A stretch of DNA of 64,000 nucleotides from Chitinophaga rupis (lineage in GTDB: Bacteria > Bacteroidota > Bacteroidia > Chitinophagales > Chitinophagaceae): NCBI RefSeq assembly GCF_900109685.1, contig NZ_FOBB01000003.1:806001-870000 (forward strand), given 5' to 3'. Positions 1 through 7,898 of the stretch are shown piece after piece; the first letter of the stretch is position 1, and every line of letters begins with the position of its first letter. The position numbers and the translations under genes are program-made. The notes beneath the pieces were generated by a model. That model made no database searches. It saw only the letters and a program-made list of their open reading frames with translations, and was not told where the DNA came from.

Positions 1-51
1 GTGCGTACCAAAGCAGGGAATGTGAATTTGAGGAATGCGTTGTTTAATTGA
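1..51 (+). CDS. possible 3' end of a truncated gene
   Basis: Frame 1 is open from the window edge to a TGA at 49-51 and would encode the last 16 residues (VRTKAGNVNLRNALFN). It is followed at once by the intergenic heptamer array. The short tail carries no family signal, so only the reading frame and its position support a gene end here. It could equally be chance open frame. Confidence 0.3.
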   Translation: MRTKAGNVNLRNALFN

Positions 52-60
52 TGCGTTGCA

Positions 61-194
61 GTCCATGGTCCATAGTCCATGGTCCATGGCCTGGTACGTG
101 GTTGATATTTAACGTATAATTGCAGTTTATAGCATGTCACGCGTATATTACAAACACGAACTATGCTATGGACCATCGACCATGGACCATGGAC
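61..194. repeat. inverted pair of heptamer arrays (GTCCATG word)
   Basis: Left arm 61-88 is four 7-base units (GTCCATG, GTCCATA, GTCCATG, GTCCATG). Right arm 167-194 is four units of the complementary word (TATGGAC, CATCGAC, CATGGAC, CATGGAC). The arms enclose about 78 bases with no gene. The right arm supplies two in-frame ATG codons (168 and 189) at the head of the next gene. The same word recurs at 7676-7703, 7842-7876 and 45031-45051. Confidence 0.9.
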
Positions 195-1082
195 CAACTC
201 AACTACTCAAATATCACCCTTCAGCCCATACAACCGGCATGGCTGCCTCCGCAACTGGAGGCAGCCATGCTGCGTTTAGACCTGCTGCACCCCGAGGTAT
301 CCGGTAACAAATGGTTTAAGCTGAAACAGAACCTGGAGCAAGCAAAAGCGGCCGGTCAAACACGCATTGTAACATTTGGCGGGGCATGGTCTAACCACAT
401 AGCTGCTACAGCGGCGGCCTGCCGGTTAGCGGGCCTGCAAAGTACAGGCATTATACGCGGGGAAGCAGCGCCTGTGCTGAGCCTTACCTTACAACAGGCG
501 CAACGCTATGGTATGCAGCTACACTTTATAAGCCGGGAGGCTTATAAACAAAAAGATAATACGGATTGGGAGGTACAATACCCGGATGGGTTTATAATCC
601 CCGAAGGCGGCCATAATGCAGCTGGTGCGGCGGGGTGTAAGGAAATATTATCCTTAGCCCCCACGCAACACTTTACACATATCCTATGCCCGGCAGGCAC
701 AGGTACTACGCTGGCGGGATTGATTAACAGCGCACAACCGCAGCAACAGGTATTGGGTATTGCCGTATTAAAAGGCGGCACCTATTTGCAGCAGGAAGTG
801 GAAACCCTGCTGGAAAGCTCCGCCACTGCCAACTGGGAGCTACTACAAGGATTTCATGGGGGCGGGTATGCGAAAGTAAGCCTGGAACTGATAGATTTTA
901 TAAATGACTTTTATACACAAACCGGGGTACCGCTGGATATGATCTATACCGGCAAAATGGCGTGGGGCCTGCAACAGCTGGTACAGCAGGGCTATTTTCC
1001 CCCGGGCAGCCGCCTGCTGCTGATACATACCGGTGGTTTACAGGGCAATCTTTCCCTGCCCTCCGGCGTTCTATGCTTTTAA
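189..1082 (+). CDS. PLP-dependent D-cysteine desulfhydrase / ACC deaminase family enzyme
   Basis: About 297 residues, a normal length for the 1-aminocyclopropane-1-carboxylate deaminase/D-cysteine desulfhydrase branch of fold-type II PLP enzymes. These act in the cytoplasm on small amino acids, releasing ammonia, with H2S in the desulfhydrases. Visible motifs: SGNKWFKLKQN with the PLP lysine, GGAWSNHIAATA (substrate and cofactor loop), PEGGHNAAGAAG and the glycine-rich CPAGTGTTLAG phosphate-binding loop. The frame extends upstream to a TTG at 120, but residues before MDQLNYSN are encoded by the heptamer repeat, so the ATG at 189 is preferred; the ATG at 168 is an alternative. Substrate cannot be chosen between ACC and D-cysteine from sequence. 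Confidence 0.85.
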   Translation: MDQLNYSNITLQPIQPAWLPPQLEAAMLRLDLLHPEVSGNKWFKLKQNLEQAKAAGQTRIVTFGGAWSNHIAATAAACRLAGLQSTGIIRGEAAPVLSLTLQQAQRYGMQLHFISREAYKQKDNTDWEVQYPDGFIIPEGGHNAAGAAGCKEILSLAPTQHFTHILCPAGTGTTLAGLINSAQPQQQVLGIAVLKGGTYLQQEVETLLESSATANWELLQGFHGGGYAKVSLELIDFINDFYTQTGVPLDMIYTGKMAWGLQQLVQQGYFPPGSRLLLIHTGGLQGNLSLPSGVLCF

Positions 1083-1115
1083 TAAAAAGCCCTTCGCTAT
1101 ATTTGGAGCTAATTG

Positions 1116-1123
1116 TATTTTTG
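1116..1123 (+). promoter_or_regulatory. TAnnTTTG -7 promoter box
   Basis: TATTTTTG matches the Bacteroidota housekeeping -7 consensus. It lies 34 bases after the stop of the preceding gene and would start a transcript near 1130, giving a leader of about 130 nt before the gene at 1260. Confidence 0.5.
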
Positions 1124-1133
1124 CCAACTTAAC

Positions 1134-1217
1134 AGCCAATCCCTTTTACAGGTCTTAGCATATACCCGGTGAGTTACCTACCCATCCGGAATTGGCTATG
1201 CCCGGCGCCTGTAAAAG
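1134..1217 (+). promoter_or_regulatory. structured 5' leader with two crossing stems
   Basis: AGCCAAT at 1134-1140 complements ATTGGCT at 1191-1197. CTTTTACAGG at 1143-1152 complements CCTGTAAAAG at 1208-1217. The two pairings interleave, so forming both would give a pseudoknot. The element sits between a -7 box (1116-1123) and the start codon at 1260. No known riboswitch class is recognised, and the pairings may be alternatives rather than simultaneous. Confidence 0.35.
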
Positions 1218-1259
1218 CATTAGCAACAGTAAAGTGGAACTGAACTTGTTTTTTGTTGT

Positions 1260-1991
1260 ATGAAGCAGATCGCGCGTTTATCATTTATAGCATTATTACT
1301 CAACATATTTACGCTGTGTGCCTTTGCCCAGCAAGAGCCTTCCCAGCAGTACACGCCACCGGTGCTGCCGGATTTTATGGCCCTGATCAAAACCGGTAAG
1401 ATACAGCTGGAATGGCTGTCTGGTTTTACCAATGTAAAACAGATCGGTATACAGCGTTCGCTGGACAGTGTGCTGAACTTCAACACTATTGCATATGCCT
1501 CTTACCCGGCCCAAACCCGGAATGTATACCTGGATACCAAACCTTTACCCGGCAGCAACTATTACCGCCTGTTCATACTGCTGAATACCGGACGGTATAT
1601 GTACAGCAATACCGTACTGGCCGTGCCGGACAGCACCATCAAGGCCACCCAGAAGCTGGATATGGAAGATGTAAAGGAATTACAGAAAAACGCTGCCAAC
1701 GGAGAAAAGACACCCGAAAAAGTAGCATGGCACCCCTCCAATACGGTATATACCACAGTAGACGGTAATGTGAACATTAACCTGCCGGATGCGGAGAAAA
1801 AGAAATACTCTGTTAAATTCTTTGAAACGGATGGCGGCTTCCTGTTCCAGATAGACCAGGTGAAAGAACCTTTCCTGATATTGGAAAAGGCCATATTTCT
1901 GCACTCCGGCTGGTTTAATTTTGAGCTGTATGAGGATGGTAAGCTGAAAGAGAAGTGGAGCTTTTTTATACCGTTGAATTACAGATCGTAG
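1260..1991 (+). CDS. secreted hypothetical protein, fibronectin-III-like
   Basis: 243 residues beginning with a signal peptide (positively charged start, hydrophobic stretch about residues 7-21, cleavage after AFA), so exported to the periplasm or cell surface. The middle (about residues 45-115) has the pattern of a fibronectin type III-like beta sandwich: IQLEWLSGF, VKQIGIQRSLDS, then YYRLFIL and an LAVPDS strand. The C-terminal part is rich in aromatic and charged residues with no recognised motif. No function can be assigned. It is preceded by its own promoter and structured leader, so it is probably monocistronic. Confidence 0.7.
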   Translation: MKQIARLSFIALLLNIFTLCAFAQQEPSQQYTPPVLPDFMALIKTGKIQLEWLSGFTNVKQIGIQRSLDSVLNFNTIAYASYPAQTRNVYLDTKPLPGSNYYRLFILLNTGRYMYSNTVLAVPDSTIKATQKLDMEDVKELQKNAANGEKTPEKVAWHPSNTVYTTVDGNVNINLPDAEKKKYSVKFFETDGGFLFQIDQVKEPFLILEKAIFLHSGWFNFELYEDGKLKEKWSFFIPLNYRS

Positions 1992-2043
1992 GAGCGCAAA
2001 TAAGAGCCTGACATGAACTTCACCAGGGATTCACTAGGGAAAA

Positions 2044-2098
2044 ACATGGGATCTAGCAGGGAAAGACATGAGAAACACATGGGAAACACATGAGAAAT
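2044..2098. repeat. 11-bp imperfect tandem repeat
   Basis: Five consecutive 11-base units: ACATGGGATCT, AGCAGGGAAAG, ACATGAGAAAC, ACATGGGAAAC, ACATGAGAAAT. It lies in the gap between two genes, ending 29 bases before the next start. The period differs from the 7-base arrays elsewhere. Confidence 0.75.
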
Positions 2099-2126
2099 GC
2101 TACTTCGTTTTCCCTAATAATATACT

Positions 2127-2657
2127 ATGACAACTATTACTATCCTCCCCTTACAAGGGATTGACATTCCCGGCGTTGGCGCCATCAATTTAGGCCAATC
2201 CAGATCTGCTATTGAAAAAATACTGGGAAAACCTGGCGATCATTCGGACGGCAGCCGGTCGTTTTATGATGACTATGAGTGCAGGATTGATTTTGATAAG
2301 TTGGGCATGGTTGAATTTATAGAGTTTATTTACGGCCCCGTTCCCGAAAAAACACAGTTATCGCTCTATGGGATCGATCCTTTCCGGGTTGGCGCTGACA
2401 ATCTTTTGGCCCTGCTTTCGGAAAAAAATCAGGGTCCGGTGGATGACTCTGAAGCTGAGTACTGCTACGGATTTGTCAATATCTCAGTGGGTGTTTGGCG
2501 GGAGTTCACGGAAAAAGACGTGCAGGAAAGCATTGCTGCAATGAAAGAGAGCGGCGAATATGAAGACAACCGGGAATTACTTGATGAAGACCTTGAAAAA
2601 GCCAGGAACTTCTGGACCATTGGAATTGGCACACCGGGCTATTATACAATAAGTTAG
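2127..2657 (+). CDS. hypothetical acidic cytoplasmic protein
   Basis: 176 residues, acidic, with no signal peptide and no membrane segment. It contains IPGVGAINLGQSRSAIEKILG near the N-terminus, a pattern seen where a protein describes a helix after a short strand. Glu/Asp-rich helices occupy about residues 125-160. The family is not recognised. Its small size, acidity and isolation between a repeat and a convergent gene would suit an accessory or immunity-like protein, but that is speculation with no adjacent toxin visible. It runs convergently into lipB with a 10-base gap. Confidence 0.6.
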   Translation: MTTITILPLQGIDIPGVGAINLGQSRSAIEKILGKPGDHSDGSRSFYDDYECRIDFDKLGMVEFIEFIYGPVPEKTQLSLYGIDPFRVGADNLLALLSEKNQGPVDDSEAEYCYGFVNISVGVWREFTEKDVQESIAAMKESGEYEDNRELLDEDLEKARNFWTIGIGTPGYYTIS

Positions 2658-2667
2658 GCCCCGGGCA

Positions 2668-3381
2668 TTACACTTTAACCATCAGCTCTGCCCCAAACAC
2701 TTCTCCAAAGTGCTTTTGCAGCTTAGCCTTTACCTCCTCTACCGGCACCGGGCGGCCCAGCTCCTCATGCATGGAGGCTACCTTTTTATCAGTAATACCA
2801 CAGGGTATAATATGGTTAAAATAACTAAGGTCTGTATTTACATTCAGCGCAAAACCGTGCATGGTTACCCACCGGCTGCAACGTACTCCCATAGCGCATA
2901 TCTTACGGGCATTGGCCGGGTCTTCCGGCGATAGCCATACCCCGGTCTCGCCTTTGGAACGGCCGGCATTGATCCCATAATCGGCCAGAGTTAAAATGAT
3001 CACTTCTTCCAGGGAGCGCAGGTAGCGGCCCAGGTCAGTAAAAAAGTATTCCAGGTCCAGGATGGGGTAACCTACTATCTGGCCCGGGCCATGAAAGGTA
3101 ATATCTCCGCCCCGGTTGGTGGGTACAAAGGCAATAGCCTTCTCCTTCATCTGCTGCTCGTTAATGAGCAGGTTTTCCATATGGCCGCTTTTACCCAGGG
3201 TATACACGGGCGGGTGTTCGCAAAAAAGCAGGTGATGTATGGTAGCGGGCGGGGTGGCAACCGCAGCGCGGCTGGCATCTAGTTTAATACGTACATTCTG
3301 TTGTAACAGGTTCTCCTGGTAGTCCCAGGCTTGCTGGTAATCGATCAGGCCTAAATCATCTACATTGATCTGTTGTTTCAT
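2668..3381 (-). CDS. lipB: lipoyl(octanoyl) transferase
   Basis: 237 residues, typical for LipB. It moves the octanoyl group from octanoyl-ACP to the lipoyl domains of 2-oxoacid dehydrogenases and the glycine cleavage H protein, the first step of endogenous lipoate synthesis. Diagnostic motifs are present: GGDITFHGPGQIVGYPI (family signature with the active-site loop), the catalytic lysine in ARKICAMGV, THGFALN-like MHGFALNVN, and the nucleophilic cysteine in IIPCGI. The ATG at 3381 lies 4 bases after a TAAATTTG promoter box, so the transcript is probably leaderless. No lipA is seen in the window. Confidence 0.96.
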   Translation of the reverse strand: MKQQINVDDLGLIDYQQAWDYQENLLQQNVRIKLDASRAAVATPPATIHHLLFCEHPPVYTLGKSGHMENLLINEQQMKEKAIAFVPTNRGGDITFHGPGQIVGYPILDLEYFFTDLGRYLRSLEEVIILTLADYGINAGRSKGETGVWLSPEDPANARKICAMGVRCSRWVTMHGFALNVNTDLSYFNHIIPCGITDKKVASMHEELGRPVPVEEVKAKLQKHFGEVFGAELMVKV

Positions 3382-3385
3382 GCTG

Positions 3386-3393
3386 CAAATTTA
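3386..3393 (-). promoter_or_regulatory. TAnnTTTG -7 box of lipB
   Basis: On the minus strand the sequence is TAAATTTG, ending four bases before the lipB ATG. This spacing implies a leaderless or near-leaderless message. Confidence 0.6.
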
Positions 3394-3508
3394 CGCTGGA
3401 TTTACCGGATTTGGAGAAAGGGACAAGGCGGTGGATCAGAAAGGATTGCAAAGCAGCAGCAGGATGGCGGATAAACATCCAACACAGCCAGGTGCGCGAA
3501 AATAGCCG

Positions 3509-3516
3509 TACTTTTG
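3509..3516 (+). promoter_or_regulatory. TAnnTTTG -7 box of the rluD-type gene
   Basis: TACTTTTG lies 19 bases before the ATG at 3536, putting the expected start of transcription about 13 nt ahead of the start codon. Confidence 0.6.
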
Positions 3517-3535
3517 CAAAAATTTTAAAGCACAC

Positions 3536-4606
3536 ATGGCGGAAGTATTACCGGAACTGGAAGATGAGCTGGATAACGGGGAAGGCAGTGAGGAACTGTA
3601 CGAACGGGTGAATATACAGGTTGATAAAGGCCAGGAGCCCCTGCGCATTGATAAATTCCTGATGAACCGGGTGGAAGGCGCTACGCGTAATAAGATCCAA
3701 CAAGCCTGTGAAAACAGCATGGTGCTGGTGAATGAAAAACCTATAAAATCCAATTATAAGGTAAAACCCGGCGACCGCATTATCGTGTATTCCAGCAAAA
3801 ACCCGGAAAGCCTGGAAGTATTGCCGGAAGATATGCCGCTGGATATTGTTTATGAGGATGATGACCTGATGATCATCAACAAACACGCAGGCCTGGTGGT
3901 ACACCCCGGTTGCGGCAACTATACCGGCACCCTGGTGAACGGGCTGGCCTGGTACCTGGGGGATGAAAATTCCCGCACAGCCGTAATACCTGAGATACCC
4001 CGCTTTGGGCTGGTGCACCGCATTGATAAAAATACCAGCGGCCTGCTGGTAATAGCCAAATCAGATAAGGCTATGACCGACCTGGCCAAACAGTTCTTTG
4101 ACCATACCGTACAGCGCCGTTACCTGGCCCTGGTATGGGGCGATTTTGAGGAGGACGAAGGTACTATAGTAGCCCATGTGGGCCGGCACCAGCGCTTCCG
4201 CAAGATCATGGATGCCTACCCGGATGGCGAGTATGGCAAGGAAGCTATTACCCATTATAAAGTGCTGGAACGGTTTAACTATGTAACCCTTATTGCCTGC
4301 CGGCTGGAAACCGGCCGTACGCACCAGATACGGGTGCATATGCAGCACATTGGACATCCTTTATTTAACGATGATACCTACGGAGGGAACCGGATCGTTA
4401 AAGGAACCATTTTTGCCAAGTACAAACAGTTTATAGAAAACTGCTTTGAGATCATTCCCCGCCATGCCCTGCATGCGCAAACCCTCGGTTTTATTCATCC
4501 CCGCACCCGGCAACCTATACAATTTGAAAGCCCATTACCCGATGATTTTAAAAATGTGCTGGAAAAATGGCGGCGGTATGTAGCTGCGCGGCCGCTGGAG
4601 GAATAG
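3536..4606 (+). CDS. rluD: RluD-family 23S rRNA pseudouridine synthase
   Basis: 356 residues. The RluA/RluD family converts uridines of 23S rRNA to pseudouridine. In order: an acidic N-terminal extension of about 35 residues, an S4 RNA-binding domain (about 38-100, with LRIDKFLMNRVEGATRNKIQ and VKPGDRIIV), then the catalytic domain. The catalytic aspartate lies in GLVHRIDKNTSGLLV, and LETGRTHQIRVHM and GHPLFNDDTYGG are conserved family blocks. It most resembles RluD, the helix 69 enzyme, because it has the S4 domain, but the exact target uridines are inferred from the family. Confidence 0.92.
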   Translation: MAEVLPELEDELDNGEGSEELYERVNIQVDKGQEPLRIDKFLMNRVEGATRNKIQQACENSMVLVNEKPIKSNYKVKPGDRIIVYSSKNPESLEVLPEDMPLDIVYEDDDLMIINKHAGLVVHPGCGNYTGTLVNGLAWYLGDENSRTAVIPEIPRFGLVHRIDKNTSGLLVIAKSDKAMTDLAKQFFDHTVQRRYLALVWGDFEEDEGTIVAHVGRHQRFRKIMDAYPDGEYGKEAITHYKVLERFNYVTLIACRLETGRTHQIRVHMQHIGHPLFNDDTYGGNRIVKGTIFAKYKQFIENCFEIIPRHALHAQTLGFIHPRTRQPIQFESPLPDDFKNVLEKWRRYVAARPLEE

Positions 4607-4650
4607 TAGTAAACCTATCAAACAAAGCTTTCCACAAATTATTTTAATAA

Positions 4651-4720
4651 AAAAAACGACAGCCCTGACGGGCTGCCGTTTTGCGTGCAAGCACGCTATT
4701 GCTTCTCTCTTTCGTGTCCG
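4651..4720 (-). ncRNA. tandem second unit of the small two-hairpin transcript (A2)
   Basis: On the minus strand a GAGAGA motif is followed by a hairpin (GCGTGC at 4683-4688 against GCACGC at 4691-4696) and then a terminator with arms 4655-4665 and 4670-4680, followed by eight T. The layout copies the neighbouring unit at 4731-4789, but this copy has no upstream box or -7 box of its own and would be read by readthrough. It could also encode a very short peptide from a GTG. It doubles as a bidirectional stop for the pseudouridine synthase gene arriving on the plus strand. Confidence 0.5.
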
Positions 4721-4730
4721 CGAATGTTAG

Positions 4731-4789
4731 AAATAAACAGCCCTTTCGGGCTGTTTATTGGCATGCAACGCATACCATTGCATTCTCTC
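4731..4789 (-). ncRNA. small two-hairpin transcript, copy A
   Basis: The minus-strand unit has a predicted start near 4788. It contains a hairpin ATGCAA/TTGCAT (4763-4768 with 4778-4783) and a 12-bp terminator stem (4732-4743 with 4748-4759) with a GAAA loop. It shares the upstream box, box spacing and GAGAGA-ATG start with the copies at 16965, 17617 and 16318. The ATG opens an 18-codon frame running through the terminator, so a small RNA or a peptide are both possible. Not a known family to me. Confidence 0.55.
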
Positions 4790-4794
4790 TGTAA

Positions 4795-4842
4795 CAAAAA
4801 TAATGCAGTTAGTATAATTATAGCGCTAATCAGATGTTAACG
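4795..4842 (-). promoter_or_regulatory. conserved upstream box plus -7 box of copy A
   Basis: Minus strand: the box CGTTAACATCTGATTAGCGC occupies 4842-4823, followed after 20 bases by TATTTTTG (4802-4795). The same box and spacing occur ahead of the copies at 16911 and 17561, and a slightly diverged version at 16264. Confidence 0.65.
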
Positions 4843-5027
4843 AAAATGAATTTAATCATCACGCCATCAATCATTAAAATTTCAAATAAAATAATAATTT
4901 AATTATAAATTAAACGTATAAATTGCCCGGTCTTGCACCTGCAAGGAATCACACAAATTCTATACAAGAGGTAAAATCCACTGCACCTTTAAGGGGACAG
5001 CAGGAGTGCCAACAGCTCGCCCTCTCT

Positions 5028-5055
5028 TTATTCATTCTTCATTATTAATTATAAC
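5028..5055. repeat. heptamer array across the mutS stop codon
   Basis: Four 7-base units, TTATTCA, TTCTTCA, TTATTAA, TTATAAC. The mutS stop codon (5049-5051) lies inside the last unit. On the minus strand the words (TTAATAA, TGAAGAA) are the same as those at 59771-59798. Confidence 0.8.
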
Positions 5056-7652
5056 AGTCCCTTGATCTCGCTCAGCTTCAGCAGCGCTTCTACCGGCGTT
5101 AAGCGGTTAATGTCCACATGCTCCAGCATATCCCGGATCTGTTTAAAGGTATCGCTATGCGCATCAAAAATGCTAAGCTGCACTTTGGTGGAGTTGGCTA
5201 TTTGTTTAATGTTATGCTGCAGGGGCGCTTCAATATGTTTTTCTTCCAGCTGCGCCAGCACTTCATTAGCACGGTTAACCAGCGCAGGCGGCATACCGGC
5301 CATACGGGCTACATGAATACCAAAGCTATGCCGGCTGCCGCCCGGCGCCAGCTTACGGAGGAAGATCACTTTGTTGCCGGATTCCATATTAGTGATATGG
5401 TAGTTCTTTACCCGGCTATGTTTATTTTCCAGCTCATTCAGCTCATGATAGTGCGTAGCAAATAATGTTTTGGGTTTATGCGGCGTCATGTCATGCAGGT
5501 ATTCCACAATGCTCCAGGCAATGGAAATGCCGTCATAGGTGCTGGTGCCGCGGCCTATTTCATCCAGTATCACCAGGCTGCGGGGCGTAATATTGTTGAT
5601 GATGCTGGCAGTTTCATTCATCTCCACCATAAAGGTTGATTCTCCGCCGCTCAGGTTATCGGAAGCGCCTACACGTGTAAAGATCTTATCCGTTAAACCA
5701 ATGGTGGCGCTGGTTGCGGGCACAAAGCTACCCATATGCGCCATCAGTGTAATAAGTGCCGTTTGCCGCAGCAGGGCCGATTTACCGCTCATGTTAGGAC
5801 CGGTAAGGATAATGATCTGCTGTTGCTGCTGGTCCAGTAAAATATCGTTGGCCACATAGCTTTCGCCGGCCGGCAGGCCGCGTTCAATTACCGGGTGGCG
5901 GCCTTCTTTAATATCCAGCTCAAAACTATCTGTAAGCACGGGGCGCCGGTATTTATATTGCAGCGCGTTGCCTGCAAAACACAACAGGCAATCTATGCGT
6001 GCCATGGCTTGTGCATTTTGCTGCACGGGCACTATGTATTCCTGTAAAGCCAGCAGCAAGTCATCAAACAGCTGTATTTCCAGGGCCAGTATCTTTTCTT
6101 CTGCACCGGTGATCTGCTCCTCGTATTCCTTCAGCTCAGGCGTAATGTACCGCTCCGCATTTGCCAGCGTTTGCTTCCGGATCCAGTTGTTAGGTACCTT
6201 ATTTTTATGGGCATTGGTTACTTCCAGGTAATAACCGAATACATTGTTGAAGGCCACTTTCAGGGAGGGAATACCGGTAGCTTCTGATTCTTTTTGCTGG
6301 ATCTGCAGCAGGTATTCCTTGCCGGAGCTGGCTATCATCCGCAGCTTGTCCAGCTCTGGATGCACACCTTCCCGGATGGTGCCGCCTTTATTTACCAGTA
6401 CCGGCGGCGTATCTGTTACCTGTTGTAGTATACGGTCAAGTATAGCCGGGCAGGGATCCATTTGTGCGTGCAGGCGTTGCAGGTAGGTATTGCTGGTAGC
6501 AGCCAGCAGCTCCTGTATGGCCTGTACCTGCTGCAGGGATTTGGCCAGCTGCATTACCTCCCGGGGGTTGATCTTTTTCAGCGGTATCTTAGATACCAGC
6601 CTTTCCAGGTCGCCGGCTTGTTTCAGGTGTTGCTGCAGGTTTTTGGCCAGATCGGTTTCTTTAATAAAGTACTCCACCACATCCAGCCGTTCGTTGATCT
6701 GTTGTGGATCGCGGAGTGGAAATACCAGCCAGCGTTTCAGCAGGCGGGCGCCCATGGGGCATACGGTGTTATCCAGTACATTCAGCAGCGTATGCCCGTT
6801 CTCCACGCTGCTGTTCATGAGCTCCAGGTTACGCACGGTAAAGCGGTCCATCCACAAAAAGTCATCCTGGTCTATACGCTGTAGGCCGGTAATATGCTGC
6901 AGGTGCGGGTGCTCCGTATCGCGCAGGTAATGCAGGGTAGCGCCGGCAGCAATATGCGCCTCTTCCAGGTCGGCTACACCAAAACCTTTCAGGGAGTGCG
7001 TTCCAAAGTGTTTGAGTAATATTTCCTGGCTGTACTGCGTGGTAAAGATCCACTCATCCAGCGTATAGGTATAAAAGCGGCTGCCAAAATGCTGGCGGAA
7101 ATGTTTTTGCTGGGGTTTGGCAAACACTACTTCTGCAGGTTTAAAACTTTGCAGCAGCTTATCAATATATTCCAGGTTGCCCTGTGCTATAAAGAACTCG
7201 CCGGTAGAGATATCCAGGAAAGCCACGCCCGTATTATTATTCCCAAAGTGCACGGCTGCCAGAAAGTTGTTGCTGGCATTTTCCAGCAGCTTATCATTTA
7301 CAGCCACGCCGGGTGTTACCATTTCCGTAACGCCCCGTTTTACAATACCTTTTACAGATTTGGGATCTTCCAGCTGATCGCATACCGCTACCCGGTACCC
7401 GGCCTTTACCAGCTTATGCAGGTAAGTATCCAGCGCATGATGCGGAAAGCCGGCCAGGTCCACATAAGAAGCGGCGCCATTAGCTCTTTTTGTTAATACA
7501 ATACCCAGTACCCGTGCAGCGATCACGGCATCCTCATTAAACGTTTCATAAAAATCGCCCACCCGGAAAAGCAGCACGGCATCCGGATATTTTGCCTTAA
7601 TGGCATTGTGCTGCTGCATCAATGGGGTTTCTTCTGATTTGCTTTTAGCCAT
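5049..7652 (-). CDS. mutS: DNA mismatch repair protein MutS
   Basis: 867 residues, usual for MutS1. MutS recognises base mismatches and small loops and, on ATP binding, recruits MutL. The N-terminal mismatch-binding domain has the Phe-x-Glu wedge in GDFYETF (about residue 35). Connector, core and clamp domains follow. The C-terminal ABC ATPase has Walker A GPNMSGKSALLRQ (about residue 620), the TFMVEM block, Walker B VILDEIGRGTSTYDG and the HELNELE region. Start: an upstream TTG at 7661 is in frame, but the ATG at 7652 follows a TATATTTG box by 6 bases and gives the expected N-terminus MAKSKSEETPLMQQ. Divergent from the RNA methyltransferase gene across a heptamer-flanked gap. Confidence 0.97.
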   Translation of the reverse strand: MAKSKSEETPLMQQHNAIKAKYPDAVLLFRVGDFYETFNEDAVIAARVLGIVLTKRANGAASYVDLAGFPHHALDTYLHKLVKAGYRVAVCDQLEDPKSVKGIVKRGVTEMVTPGVAVNDKLLENASNNFLAAVHFGNNNTGVAFLDISTGEFFIAQGNLEYIDKLLQSFKPAEVVFAKPQQKHFRQHFGSRFYTYTLDEWIFTTQYSQEILLKHFGTHSLKGFGVADLEEAHIAAGATLHYLRDTEHPHLQHITGLQRIDQDDFLWMDRFTVRNLELMNSSVENGHTLLNVLDNTVCPMGARLLKRWLVFPLRDPQQINERLDVVEYFIKETDLAKNLQQHLKQAGDLERLVSKIPLKKINPREVMQLAKSLQQVQAIQELLAATSNTYLQRLHAQMDPCPAILDRILQQVTDTPPVLVNKGGTIREGVHPELDKLRMIASSGKEYLLQIQQKESEATGIPSLKVAFNNVFGYYLEVTNAHKNKVPNNWIRKQTLANAERYITPELKEYEEQITGAEEKILALEIQLFDDLLLALQEYIVPVQQNAQAMARIDCLLCFAGNALQYKYRRPVLTDSFELDIKEGRHPVIERGLPAGESYVANDILLDQQQQQIIILTGPNMSGKSALLRQTALITLMAHMGSFVPATSATIGLTDKIFTRVGASDNLSGGESTFMVEMNETASIINNITPRSLVILDEIGRGTSTYDGISIAWSIVEYLHDMTPHKPKTLFATHYHELNELENKHSRVKNYHITNMESGNKVIFLRKLAPGGSRHSFGIHVARMAGMPPALVNRANEVLAQLEEKHIEAPLQHNIKQIANSTKVQLSIFDAHSDTFKQIRDMLEHVDINRLTPVEALLKLSEIKGLL

Positions 7653-7658
7653 AGGGGG

Positions 7659-7666
7659 CAAATATA
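7659..7666 (-). promoter_or_regulatory. TAnnTTTG -7 box of mutS
   Basis: The minus strand reads TATATTTG, ending 6 bases before the ATG at 7652, which implies a leaderless mutS message and supports that start over the upstream TTG. Confidence 0.65.
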
Positions 7667-7675
7667 TTAAATGCA

Positions 7676-7876
7676 GTCCATAGTCGATGGTCCATGGTCC
7701 ATAGCATTTCTAATTGATAATAGTATTTCGGCGCCCGGCTATACGCCACCACATATTTCACGGTTTGCAAATGATAACTTTGGGCGGGCTTCAAACCGGG
7801 CTGCCGCCTTACCTTATGGTAACCAATTCCTTGCTACATGCTATGGACCATGGACCATCGACTATGGACCGCCGAC
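7676..7876. repeat. inverted heptamer pair between mutS and trmH-type gene
   Basis: Left arm 7676-7703: GTCCATA, GTCGATG, GTCCATG, GTCCATA. Right arm 7842-7876: TATGGAC, CATGGAC, CATCGAC, TATGGAC, CGCCGAC. The 138-base spacer holds CGGTTTG and CAAACCG as a small inverted pair around a TAACTTTG. Both neighbouring promoters lie just outside the arms. The same word family occurs at 61-194. Confidence 0.9.
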
Positions 7877-7884
7877 TATTTTCC

Positions 7885-7892
7885 TATCTTTG
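7885..7892 (+). promoter_or_regulatory. TAnnTTTG -7 box of the SpoU methyltransferase gene
   Basis: TATCTTTG ends 6 bases before the ATG at 7899, the same leaderless spacing as for mutS on the other strand. Confidence 0.65.
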
Positions 7893-7898
7893 CGCTCT

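Noticed and set aside
61..194. Insertion sequence ends
   Set aside because: The inverted arms are internally periodic, the spacer is too short for a transposase, and no target-site duplication was seen.
5062..7496. Several plus-strand frames opposite mutS
   Set aside because: All are shadows of the mutS coding sequence with no own start signals or family motifs.
7671..7898. Longer N-terminus for the SpoU methyltransferase
   Set aside because: The extension is translated repeat and precedes the promoter box; the family's N-terminus fits the ATG at 7899.
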